Shown here: piece by piece, positions 16,031-23,822 of the stretch
Position numbering within the stretch: the first letter of the stretch is position 1
Layout of the letters: every line of letters begins with the position of its first letter
Assembly (NCBI GenBank): GCA_964438705.1
Contig: CAYTKQ010000016.1
Location: 4,014-68,013 of the forward strand
Direction of reading: 5' to 3'
DNA: 64,000 nucleotides
Source of the DNA: Christensenella sp964438705
Lineage (GTDB): Bacteria; Bacillota; Clostridia; Christensenellales; Christensenellaceae
Notes under the pieces: generated by a model
What the model was told of the DNA's origin: nothing
Databases searched by the model: none
What the model saw: only the letters and a program-made list of their open reading frames with translations
Position numbers and translations under genes: made by a program

Positions 16031-17218
16031 CTATTTTTGTGTATACAGCGTATCCTGTACCCACTTGTAGGTGTAGAGCTGATTTGCGATTGCGTCCGCA
16101 TTGATATTCTTGTAAAAATCAATGTTGTCCACCATATCCTGCTGCGTGATCTCGATGCTGCCCACGTTCATTTCCTTCGGGACATCTTTGCCACGCAGGA
16201 TGTCGATCGCCACAAACAATCCTGCTGCCGTAATGCCGGGGTTTGTGGTCCACGAATAGGTCTCGTAGCCATTCTTTTCGTATTCGTTTGCCCACCAGCT
16301 TAAGAAATTCCCACGATTGCCGCCGATGACGAGCGGAACTTCCCTGTTTGCCGCTTCAAACGCCTGCACCGCGCCATAACCGTCGCCGCCTTCGCCGATC
16401 ACTGCGTCTACCTTATCGAGGCTCGGAAGAATGGAAGCGATCTGCTGCTGCGCGACTGAGGTCGTCCATTCGCTGTATACCTCGCCCACGATCTTGATGT
16501 CGGGATACTGGTCGAACACCTGACGCATACCTGCATAAAATCCGTCGTCCGAAGGAACGCCCGCGATGCCGCGCGAGATGAGCACATTGCCCTTGCCGCC
16601 AAGACGATCTACCACATACTGTGCGGCGGGCGTAATGGCCGCCGTATAATCAAAATTGATCTGGTAGCACTGATCGGTGGTGACCGGACCGCCGTTCGCA
16701 ATGATGACCGGAATGCCCGCCGCTGTCGCGTCTTCAATCGCGCCGTTTAAGGCAGTTGCAGAACCGGGATCGACGATGATCGCGTCTACGCCTTTCAAAA
16801 CGAGGCTTTGAATCTGCGAGACCTGCGTGGCATTGTCATTGTTGGATTCCACGATGATATAATCCGAAATCACGCCTTCCGCTTTCAGCTTGTCGGCCAG
16901 TTCCTTGAAGATCGATTCCTCTGTTTGACGATAGGTGTTGCCGTTATAGGAATTGCTGAAGCCGATGACAAAGCCGTCCTTCGCTGTATCAAACCCGGCG
17001 AGAACGTCCTCATCCCCCGAACCGATGGCGCTTTCCGTGGAAGGCGTAGCCGCAGGTGCCGCAGACGTTGCCGCTGCGGATTCGGACGGTGCGGCAGAGG
17101 CCGACTCAGACGGCGCGGCAGAGGGCGTTTCCTGCGCGGTGCATCCTGCAAATGCAGCCAAGGCAAACACGATCACGATTGCCATTGCGATGCTTTTGAA
17201 CCACTTTGAATTTTTCAT
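16031..17218 (-). CDS. Sugar ABC transporter substrate-binding lipoprotein
   Basis: About 395 residues from the ATG at 17218, which has GGAGGAAAAGAA upstream; an in-frame extension to 17341 lacks a site. A signal sequence ends at the lipobox AFAGC (Cys26). A Ser/Ala/Pro-rich linker (about 27-70) and a periplasmic-binding-protein fold of the ribose/galactose class (PBP type 1) follow, with VIGFSNSYNGNTYRQ and VIIANGGPV blocks. It is anchored outside the membrane and delivers a sugar to the fused ATPase-permease. Sugar identity is unknown. Confidence 0.92.
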   Translation of the reverse strand: MKNSKWFKSIAMAIVIVFALAAFAGCTAQETPSAAPSESASAAPSESAAATSAAPAATPSTESAIGSGDEDVLAGFDTAKDGFVIGFSNSYNGNTYRQTEESIFKELADKLKAEGVISDYIIVESNNDNATQVSQIQSLVLKGVDAIIVDPGSATALNGAIEDATAAGIPVIIANGGPVTTDQCYQINFDYTAAITPAAQYVVDRLGGKGNVLISRGIAGVPSDDGFYAGMRQVFDQYPDIKIVGEVYSEWTTSVAQQQIASILPSLDKVDAVIGEGGDGYGAVQAFEAANREVPLVIGGNRGNFLSWWANEYEKNGYETYSWTTNPGITAAGLFVAIDILRGKDVPKEMNVGSIEITQQDMVDNIDFYKNINADAIANQLYTYKWVQDTLYTQK

Positions 17219-17276
17219 TTCTTTTCCTCCATGTTTTAATTTAATGCTCCGGTTTCTCCGGGCAAAACAGTTCGAT

Positions 17277-18338
17277 TTAAAGAGTGATCGGATATTTTCC
17301 ATACTTTCTGCCCGCTTCATAAAGGGCAAATATGTTTTCATTGGGTATGTCGTCGTGCACGCTGTGATCGGAGGCGAGGATATAGCCGCCCCCCTTTGCC
17401 GCCGCGCGGATGCATTCCTTTACCTCGTTTTCCACATCCTGCACGCTTCCCGTAACAAGCGTCGTTTTGTTGTTTACGTTGCCGATGAGCACAAGCTTTT
17501 TGCCATATTGTTCTTTGAGACCCGCAATGTCCATGCCCGCCGCACGCTCCAGCGGATGATAGCCGTCGATTCCTTTTTCTGTGAGGAAGGGCAGGAATGG
17601 CGTGATCTGTCCGTCGCTGTGCATGATGACCTTTGCACCTCGGCGGTGGAAACTATCGAGCATGCGACTCACCTCTGGCAGAACAAATGCGCGAAACTGG
17701 TCCGGCGACATGAAGGGAGCAGTGTTGCTGCCATAATCATCCGCGATCAGCAATGCGTCCGCTCCTTCATCCAGCAGTCGCAGACCTCCGGCGATGGAAA
17801 AATCCGCTACCTTTGCGAGGATGCTATGGATCATATCCGGATGCTCATACATGTCGATACACATTTCCAGAAATCCCGTCAGCAGCCACCCCCCGCTGAA
17901 CGGCCCCCTCACATTGCCGATGATGAATTTGTGTGAATCCGCATTCATGCGGATTGCCGTTTTGATGCCATCCGTCCGCGATGGAATGGACGAATCGGGC
18001 ATCGCATAATTTTTCCAGTCCTCCGGCGTTTTTACGGGGAAATCGACGGGCGCATCGGACGGCCAAGCATTTTCCTCTTTTTGGTAGGTCGTTCCCCATT
18101 CATCCTGATAACGCTCCGCCTTGTTATATTCAAAGCTGCTGTAGCCGCCGAATGGAATCACGACCGCGTCATACCCCACCCTCTGCGCGCACTTCATGAT
18201 ATATTCCGCCGTATATCCCTCCGGAACCGTTCCCACGACCTCCTTGAAAAATTTCCTGCTGTACACAAATTCCAAAATGGGCACGGTGTCCGCTTCCCTG
18301 TGCGCAAGCGCGCATTTCACTCGTTCGTCTGATCTCAT
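17277..18338 (-). CDS. URO-D family protein (methyltransferase-like)
   Basis: 353 residues matching the uroporphyrinogen decarboxylase superfamily. An N-terminal MRSDERVKCALAHREADTVP start, a GPFSGGWLLTGFLEM block and a late MHSDGQITPFLPFL...GIDGYHPLE block are visible. In this superfamily HemE decarboxylates uroporphyrinogen, while MtaA/CmuA relatives transfer methyl groups. No haem or corrinoid genes are nearby, so a true HemE role is unlikely. It sits in a sugar importer operon, 60 nt ahead of the lipoprotein gene, with AAGGAGCG upstream. A role in a sugar or methylated-sugar pathway is inference. A second relative lies at 23823. Confidence 0.85.
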   Translation of the reverse strand: MRSDERVKCALAHREADTVPILEFVYSRKFFKEVVGTVPEGYTAEYIMKCAQRVGYDAVVIPFGGYSSFEYNKAERYQDEWGTTYQKEENAWPSDAPVDFPVKTPEDWKNYAMPDSSIPSRTDGIKTAIRMNADSHKFIIGNVRGPFSGGWLLTGFLEMCIDMYEHPDMIHSILAKVADFSIAGGLRLLDEGADALLIADDYGSNTAPFMSPDQFRAFVLPEVSRMLDSFHRRGAKVIMHSDGQITPFLPFLTEKGIDGYHPLERAAGMDIAGLKEQYGKKLVLIGNVNNKTTLVTGSVQDVENEVKECIRAAAKGGGYILASDHSVHDDIPNENIFALYEAGRKYGKYPITL

Positions 18339-18350
18339 TGCGAGCGCTCC

Positions 18351-19172
18351 TTATTCGTAAAATGCGGGTGCGAGCTGAAAGGATTTGAATTGCTCCATAT
18401 CATGCGAAAAAAATATCGTTGCGTCATATTTTCGCTCAAGCTCCCGCAGCTTTTCCACCGTCTGTTCATAGCCGAGCGAATCGTACAGGATGCCCGGCGG
18501 ACGGGAGGGCGGACCGTAGTTGAGGCGCATGCCGCACGCGTCGGACGGGAAGATATAGGTGCCCGATTCAAGGTGCAGCATCAGCCCTAGCACACAGGGC
18601 GTGTGCCCCGCGAGAGCAATGAGCTCGATTTCGTCATTGAGCTTATAATCTTTGTCGATAAAGCGGTAGGTGAGGCCCGGAAATTCATAATTCCATTTGA
18701 AATAGCCGCTTGCAATGGGGTCGGGCGTACAGTGCGTGCGGGTGATACCCGCAGCGTAATCCAAACCGGGCGCGATAACGGACTGCCCCGCCCTTGTGTC
18801 TGAAAACAGGCCCACGCCGCCGATGTGATCCCAATGCGTATGGGATACGACCACCGTTCCGATGTCATCCTTTGTGAGACCCACGCTTATTAAACGATTT
18901 TCCAGATAGTCTTCCTCCGTGGCGACAAGCGGGAATATCTCAAAAAAACTGTCCGGTACCCGCCCTTCATTGTCTTCCGGACAAAAGCCCGTGTCATATA
19001 GGAGCCATCCAAGATCGTCGTGGTGCACAAGTACCGAATAGCATGGAAACTCCCCCCATATTGCCTGTGGCTGCTTATTCGAGCGTGTCCCCGGGCAGGG
19101 CAGCGCAACGTTCTGCGCGAGGTCTCCTTCGATGACGCCATGGCTCAATATCGCAAACTTCACCTTGGACAT
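18351..19172 (-). CDS. MBL-fold metallo-hydrolase (lactonase-like)
   Basis: 273 residues from the ATG at 19172 (AGGAGG upstream). The metal site HTHWDH (HxHxDH) and later His/Asp residues (SDACG, AGHTPC) mark a metallo-beta-lactamase-fold hydrolase with two zinc or iron ions, of the N-acyl-homoserine-lactonase-like type. In a sugar operon a sugar-lactone hydrolase is a reasonable guess, because dehydrogenases acting on aldoses make lactones (inference). It is the first gene of the operon down to 10551. Confidence 0.85.
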   Translation of the reverse strand: MSKVKFAILSHGVIEGDLAQNVALPCPGTRSNKQPQAIWGEFPCYSVLVHHDDLGWLLYDTGFCPEDNEGRVPDSFFEIFPLVATEEDYLENRLISVGLTKDDIGTVVVSHTHWDHIGGVGLFSDTRAGQSVIAPGLDYAAGITRTHCTPDPIASGYFKWNYEFPGLTYRFIDKDYKLNDEIELIALAGHTPCVLGLMLHLESGTYIFPSDACGMRLNYGPPSRPPGILYDSLGYEQTVEKLRELERKYDATIFFSHDMEQFKSFQLAPAFYE

Positions 19173-19224
19173 GCCTGTTCCTCCTCTTGCATTTAGTTTT
19201 GATTGTCGATAAAATTGGCTATTT

Positions 19225-19263
19225 CCGCCGCGGCGGCACATACATTTTACACTGCCGCGGCAG
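19225..19263 (-). promoter_or_regulatory. Two GC-rich palindromes in the leader of the metallo-hydrolase operon
   Basis: CCGCCGCGGCGG (19225-19236) and CTGCCGCGGCAG (19252-19263) are each perfect 12-bp dyads sharing the core GCCGCGGC, with centres exactly 27 bp apart. They lie 53-91 nt before the start and downstream of a possible TATAAT (19326-19331). They may be tandem operators. In RNA the two cores could also pair with each other as one bulged hairpin. Confidence 0.5.
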
Positions 19264-19376
19264 AGTTGGTTGATCGTTCGCACGGCAGCAAATGCTGCGC
19301 ATGGAAAGAGTTGTGTTTATGTTCCATTATAGCGTAAGCACGATCATTTTTTATTAAAATAGATCGTATTTCATCA

Positions 19377-20108
19377 TCACCGCATCAGCAGCCCACCATT
19401 CACATCCACCGTCGTGCCCGTGAGATACGAACCAAGGTCGGACACCAGAAAGTAGACCGCCTTCGCAATATCGAGCGGCGTGCCCAGCCTGCCGATCAAA
19501 ACGGAGGACGGGTCGTCCCTGCCCTTTGTCATTTCCGTTTCGATGAAGCCCGGGCACACGGCGTTTGCCGTGATGCCATACTGCGCGCCAAACCGCGCGT
19601 AGGATTTTGCGAGGCAGATCACACCCGCCTTTGCGGCGGAATAATCGGGGCTCACCTTAAGTCCGCCGATCTGCCCCGCCATAGAACCGATGTTCACGAT
19701 CCTTCCCGCGTGCTTTTGCATCATTTGTATCGTCGCGGCCTGTGAGCACAGGTGCGCGCCGCGCAAATCGATGTTCATGAGGCGGTCCCACTGCTCCACC
19801 GTCATCTCGGGAATGGGAGTGTTGTTGTTGATGCCCGCGTTGTTGACGAGAATATCCACCCCGCCGTATTTTGCTTCGATTTCCGCTGCCGCGTCAAGAA
19901 TAGATTGCGGGTTTGCCACATCGAGCCGCTGTGCCACAACGTCAAGGCCCTCCGCCTGCATCCTGTCCGCTGTTTTTTGCATGGCTTCAAGATTCAGATC
20001 CGCGCCCACGACTGTTGCGCCGTGCTCCGCGAGGATGCGCGAGACCGCTTCGCCGATGCCCTGCGCCGCTCCTGTGATCCACGCTGTTTTGCCTGCCAAA
20101 TCATTCAT
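19377..20108 (-). CDS. SDR family oxidoreductase
   Basis: 243 residues with the cofactor motif TGAAQGIG (12-19), NNAG near 89-92, and Ser142, Tyr156 and Lys160 (YSAAK). It ends in the standard DVNGG segment. A GTG at 20117 is in frame, but GGTGGAG fits the ATG at 20108 better. It follows the transaldolase gene by 9 nt and is the last gene of the unit that starts at 25022. Probably a polyol or sugar dehydrogenase; its substrate cannot be read from sequence. Confidence 0.9.
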   Translation of the reverse strand: MNDLAGKTAWITGAAQGIGEAVSRILAEHGATVVGADLNLEAMQKTADRMQAEGLDVVAQRLDVANPQSILDAAAEIEAKYGGVDILVNNAGINNNTPIPEMTVEQWDRLMNIDLRGAHLCSQAATIQMMQKHAGRIVNIGSMAGQIGGLKVSPDYSAAKAGVICLAKSYARFGAQYGITANAVCPGFIETEMTKGRDDPSSVLIGRLGTPLDIAKAVYFLVSDLGSYLTGTTVDVNGGLLMR

Positions 20109-20117
20109 ATGCTCCAC

Positions 20118-21512
20118 CTACTTTACATACGCTTCAAGCTCGCCGTACACCTCGATGAACGCGTCGAGCGTAAGCTGTACGGGAATGTATGTGTCAAATT
20201 CCTCCGGCTTCATCGCGTCCGGCTCGTATGCCTTTACGAAAATGTCGCTTTTTCTAAGCTCCGCCATTTGCTCCGCCGGAATCTCTTTTCCGATTTCAGA
20301 TGCGATTTTTTCGTCCGCCGCGTCATATTCCGCTGCTTTGTCCGGGAAGGAGGAAATGACGATCTTCGAAGCCTTGAGGTCTGTGATGGACGCGTCGAAA
20401 TTCCACGGCCCACGCAGGGAAGCCACAAGGATTTCCGTGTGCGTATATCCATTTTTGAGGAGTACGTCGTTATACACACGCTGCGTCACCAGCCTGCTCG
20501 CAAGCTTCGCGAGCTCCGCCGCGTTTTCAACGCCCTTTTCCTCCAGCTCCTCAGCGACAGGCCCGTCGAGGCGGCCCGCCATTACCGTGAGGTAGGAAAG
20601 GTCTGCTTTTCCGCTTTCAATGGCCTGCGCAAACGCAATGCATTGCGGCACGCTGAAGTTGACGGTCATGTTTACGCCGATGCCCTCTGCGCTCAACCGG
20701 CGCACCGCCTCGATCGAAGCGTACGTTCCCGGCACCTTGAACACCACGTTCGGTTTGCCGCCGAGCACCTCACCCATGGTTTTGTAGGCGAACTCCACCT
20801 CCTCGACCATTTTGTCCGTGTCCTGATAGTTTTTGGGGCTGACCTGATAGTTGACATAGCCGAGCTTCGCACCCGTAAGGCGGTAAATCGGGCGCAGGGC
20901 GCGGGCATTGTTGAGTACCACATCCATCGTAAGCCGCGATATTTTTTCCTGCGCGGAGGCGTTCGGGTATGCCGCCTTGATTTCGTCGCGCACCTTGTCG
21001 AACACATCCGGGCGATCCTTACGTGCCATGTTGACGATGGGCGGATTGGTGGTGACGAGCGCCGCGCCCCGCCGCATGGCCTCCATGATGCCAATTCCGT
21101 TGTCGTTGCCCCAATAATTGTTGATTTTCCCGTCCTCGGCCATTTGGGTGAGCTTCACGAGCTTACTTGATGCAAAGGACGCGATCTCCTTTTGTGCCGT
21201 CGCGGCCTTATCCGCGCATCCCATTCCCTTTACCGCGGCAAGAAAAGCGTCCGACTGTTTTTTGAGCGTCTCGCCCGAAACGGGGTTTTCTGTCGTTTTG
21301 GCACACAGTGTCCAATTTGGCAGATAGGAGCGCAAATCGATTGCCAGATCGGCAAGCAGCTGTGCGATTTTCTCTTTTTCCGCCTGTGTCGCGTGTGCCG
21401 CGCGCTTTTCATAGCGCACAAGGGCGGCGGCGCACCGCCGTTCAAAGTTGCACGGCGTCGCTTCAAAAATCAGTTCGTTTCTCAGTGAGACCCAGTTTTC
21501 ATACATAGACAT
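20118..21512 (-). CDS. Transaldolase family protein, long form
   Basis: 464 residues, about twice the length of small bacterial transaldolases. The core is recognisable: ALVTTNPPIV near 151-160, then NVVFKVPGTYAS with the likely Schiff-base Lys259, and NMTVNFSVPQCIAFAQA. About 130 N-terminal residues have no counterpart in the small enzymes, and the C-terminal 80 are also extra. It would cleave or transfer a dihydroxyacetone unit between sugar phosphates in the cytoplasm. It lies between two SDR genes in one transcription unit. The specific sugar phosphate is unknown. Confidence 0.85.
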   Translation of the reverse strand: MSMYENWVSLRNELIFEATPCNFERRCAAALVRYEKRAAHATQAEKEKIAQLLADLAIDLRSYLPNWTLCAKTTENPVSGETLKKQSDAFLAAVKGMGCADKAATAQKEIASFASSKLVKLTQMAEDGKINNYWGNDNGIGIMEAMRRGAALVTTNPPIVNMARKDRPDVFDKVRDEIKAAYPNASAQEKISRLTMDVVLNNARALRPIYRLTGAKLGYVNYQVSPKNYQDTDKMVEEVEFAYKTMGEVLGGKPNVVFKVPGTYASIEAVRRLSAEGIGVNMTVNFSVPQCIAFAQAIESGKADLSYLTVMAGRLDGPVAEELEEKGVENAAELAKLASRLVTQRVYNDVLLKNGYTHTEILVASLRGPWNFDASITDLKASKIVISSFPDKAAEYDAADEKIASEIGKEIPAEQMAELRKSDIFVKAYEPDAMKPEEFDTYIPVQLTLDAFIEVYGELEAYVK

Positions 21513-21561
21513 TGCTTATTCCTCCGGTTTGCGTCCTCTGTTGTTTTATTTTCCAATTTGC

Positions 21562-22335
21562 TTATGCGCACGTCCAGCCGCCGTCCACATACACCACCTG
21601 ACCGGTGATGAATTCCGACGACTGTCCGCACAGGAAGATGACCGGGCCGGTGAGATAGCTGGGCATGCTCAGCTTGCCCTTGGGCATACGGCTCATGACC
21701 CAGTCCATCGTTTCTTTTTGCTGGAGCATTTCGCGGTTGATGTCTGTCAGCGTGAAGATGGGCGCGACCGCGTTGACGTTGATGCCCTTTTTCGCCCATT
21801 CGATGGCAAGGGAACGCGTCAGCTGATCCACCGCGCCTTTGCTGGGTGCATAGGCCAAATCACGCGCGCGGCCCTGCATGCCGCGCACCGATGAAATGTT
21901 GACGATCCTTCCCTTCTCTTTTTCGAGCATATACCGCCCGACTACCTGGCAGGGAAGCAGCGTTCCCTTGACATTGACCGCCATCACCTTGTCCCAAATA
22001 TCCTCCTCAAAATCCACCGCATCCTGCAAATGCGCGATGCCCGCGCAGTTGACAAGGATATCGATCTTACCGTATCGATCATAAACCTGTTTCGCCATAT
22101 CCTGTACGCTCGATTTATTGGTCACATCCGTCCCAATGGCGATCGCCTCCCCGCCGTCCGCATTGATGTTCGCGGCAACCTCGTCGATCTTCTGCTTGTT
22201 CATATCCGCGAGCGCAACCTTCGCGCCCAGCTTTGCCATCGCAACCGCGATTTCCTGTCCGATGCCGCCGGCCGAGCCTGTGACAACAGCAACCTCGTCC
22301 TTGATGCCAAACATATCCACTTCCGTATACTCCAT
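21562..22335 (-). CDS. SDR family oxidoreductase
   Basis: 257 residues. VVTGSAGGIG binds the cofactor, a CAG stretch replaces the usual NAG at the NNAG position (NCAG), and the catalytic YAPSK is present. The ATG at 22335 has AGAGGAAC upstream; an in-frame ATG at 22314 is an alternative. It lies between the MITE-like element and the transaldolase gene. A polyol or sugar dehydrogenase role is inferred from context. Confidence 0.88.
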   Translation of the reverse strand: MEYTEVDMFGIKDEVAVVTGSAGGIGQEIAVAMAKLGAKVALADMNKQKIDEVAANINADGGEAIAIGTDVTNKSSVQDMAKQVYDRYGKIDILVNCAGIAHLQDAVDFEEDIWDKVMAVNVKGTLLPCQVVGRYMLEKEKGRIVNISSVRGMQGRARDLAYAPSKGAVDQLTRSLAIEWAKKGINVNAVAPIFTLTDINREMLQQKETMDWVMSRMPKGKLSMPSYLTGPVIFLCGQSSEFITGQVVYVDGGWTCA

Positions 22336-22366
22336 TTTCCGTTCCTCTTTCTGTTATGATTTTATG

Positions 22367-22733
22367 ATGCGATTTTGTCCAACCTGCCCAAGCCTAGTTG
22401 CAAGCACCGACCTCCCGGGGACGCGGCGTTGTTTTCGCAAAAGCAAGGCCAAAGCATCAGAGCCGCCGCTCCGTGTTCCGGGCGCGTCAGTGAGAAATAA
22501 ATCTCTAAGCGCCCTGCACAAGGCCCCGTCCGTCGGCATCTTGCAACAGGCTACGCTCTACGGCACATTAGGGTCAGTGACAGTTATGCGCCGTCTGTTC
22601 GCCGCACGTCGGTTGGGTGTTTGCGTCCCGCGCGCTTTAACACCGCGCAGCGGGGTTGGGTTAGCGGGATGCAAATTTCCGACTGGCGTGCAGATGTATA
22701 GCGGCCCCGCCAATCCGTTGGACAAAATCGCAT
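22367..22733. mobile_element. MITE-like element with perfect 17-bp inverted repeats
   Basis: The 367-bp block begins ATGCGATTTTGTCCAAC (22367-22383) and ends with its exact reverse complement (22717-22733). It fills the gap between the dehydrogenase and SDR genes. It is GC-rich, has no credible gene, and its short frames give low-complexity Arg-rich peptides. Outside the repeats homology stops at once. If the outermost AT is the target copy, the duplication would be 2 bp. It carries no transposase, so it would be mobilised in trans. It sits 20 bp after one stop and about 33 bp before the next start, so the operon survived the insertion. Confidence 0.7.
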
Positions 22734-22753
22734 ACTCTCCTGCCCGCCCGCTT

Positions 22754-23788
22754 TTACGGGAGCAGCAGCACCTTGCAGCCCGCGCCGGAAAGCGCGATTT
22801 CAAACGCCTTCTCGTAATCGTCGAGCGCGAAGCGATGCGTGATGATGTTTTCAAGGTTGACCTTGCCCGAAAGGAGTGCCTTCTCCGCCTTGTCCCACGT
22901 CCAGAACATGCTCCTGCCCCAGTTGCCCTTGAGCGTCACCTCGCTTAGTGTAAGGTAACGCTTCGGGTCCTCTATGGTCAGGTCTCCGTGCGGATTGCCC
23001 ACCATAAACATCCGCGCGCCGCGCAGCAGTGTGTGCAATCCCTGATTAATGACATGTCCGTTGCCCGACGCTTCGATGACCGCGTCGATTCCGCCTGTTT
23101 CCCGCAATATGGTTTCCGCAAAATCCGGATCGTCCTTAGAGTTGACGAGGTCTGTCGCGCCGTTTTTTTTCGCAAGCTCCAGCCGAAGCGGATTGATGTC
23201 CACCGCGAATATCCTGTATGCGCCCAGCGCGGACGCAAGCGATATTGCAAATTGTCCGATGGGGCCGCAGCCCGTGACGCACACCGTGGAAAGCCCGACC
23301 TCCGATTCAAACACCGGACGCACCACCACGCCCAGCGGCTCGAGCATCGCGCCTTGCTCCCACGTCATGCCTTCGGGCAGTACCCGCACGCCCGTTTCCT
23401 TTGCCATGGCATATTCCGCAAAGCAGCCGTCGATGTTGTGGCCAAAAAGCCCCATGTTCTGGCACAGATGCGGCTTGCCGAGCTGGCACATCTTGCAGTG
23501 CCCGCACGGAATATGGCTGTCGAACGCCACATGGTCTCCAAGCTTGACGTGCGTCACCGCATCGCCGATCTCCACGACCTCGCCCGCGCATTCGTGCCCC
23601 GGAATGAAGGGGAACGACCCAACAAGCCCCTCGCAGAAGCCCTTATCCCATACATAGAAGTTGAGATCGCTCCCACAGATCGCCGCCGCCTTCACGCGGA
23701 TGACCACATCCCGCAGCCCCGGCACGGGACGCGGCACGTCCCGCAGTTCAAAACCCTTTTTCCTGTTTGTTTTCACTACCGCTTTCAT
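22754..23788 (-). CDS. Zinc-dependent alcohol/polyol dehydrogenase (MDR)
   Basis: 344 residues of the medium-chain dehydrogenase family. The catalytic zinc ligands come from CGSD (Cys38) and GHE, the structural zinc site is CGHCKMCQLGKPHLC, and the Rossmann motif is GCGPIGQ. The nearest relatives by eye are threonine/sorbitol dehydrogenases. GAGG lies ahead of the ATG. It is co-directional with the URO-D-like gene upstream; downstream the operon is interrupted by the MITE-like element. It probably oxidises a polyol or secondary alcohol with NAD(P) (inference). Confidence 0.92.
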   Translation of the reverse strand: MKAVVKTNRKKGFELRDVPRPVPGLRDVVIRVKAAAICGSDLNFYVWDKGFCEGLVGSFPFIPGHECAGEVVEIGDAVTHVKLGDHVAFDSHIPCGHCKMCQLGKPHLCQNMGLFGHNIDGCFAEYAMAKETGVRVLPEGMTWEQGAMLEPLGVVVRPVFESEVGLSTVCVTGCGPIGQFAISLASALGAYRIFAVDINPLRLELAKKNGATDLVNSKDDPDFAETILRETGGIDAVIEASGNGHVINQGLHTLLRGARMFMVGNPHGDLTIEDPKRYLTLSEVTLKGNWGRSMFWTWDKAEKALLSGKVNLENIITHRFALDDYEKAFEIALSGAGCKVLLLP

Positions 23789-23822
23789 GATTTGTACCTC
23801 TTATGATGTGATTGGGGAGGGC

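Noticed and set aside
17277..18338. True uroporphyrinogen decarboxylase (hemE)
   Set aside because: Only superfamily blocks match; the context is sugar import and no haem genes are near.
19752..21170. Long plus-strand open frame (472 codons) opposite the transaldolase and SDR genes
   Set aside because: It lies antisense to two well-supported genes and its product is His/Arg-rich with no family features. It is a shadow of a high-GC coding frame.
22354..22948. Short Arg-rich frames across the MITE-like block
   Set aside because: No ribosome binding sites, no domain resemblance, low-complexity composition, and they extend across the inverted repeats. Treated as non-coding.
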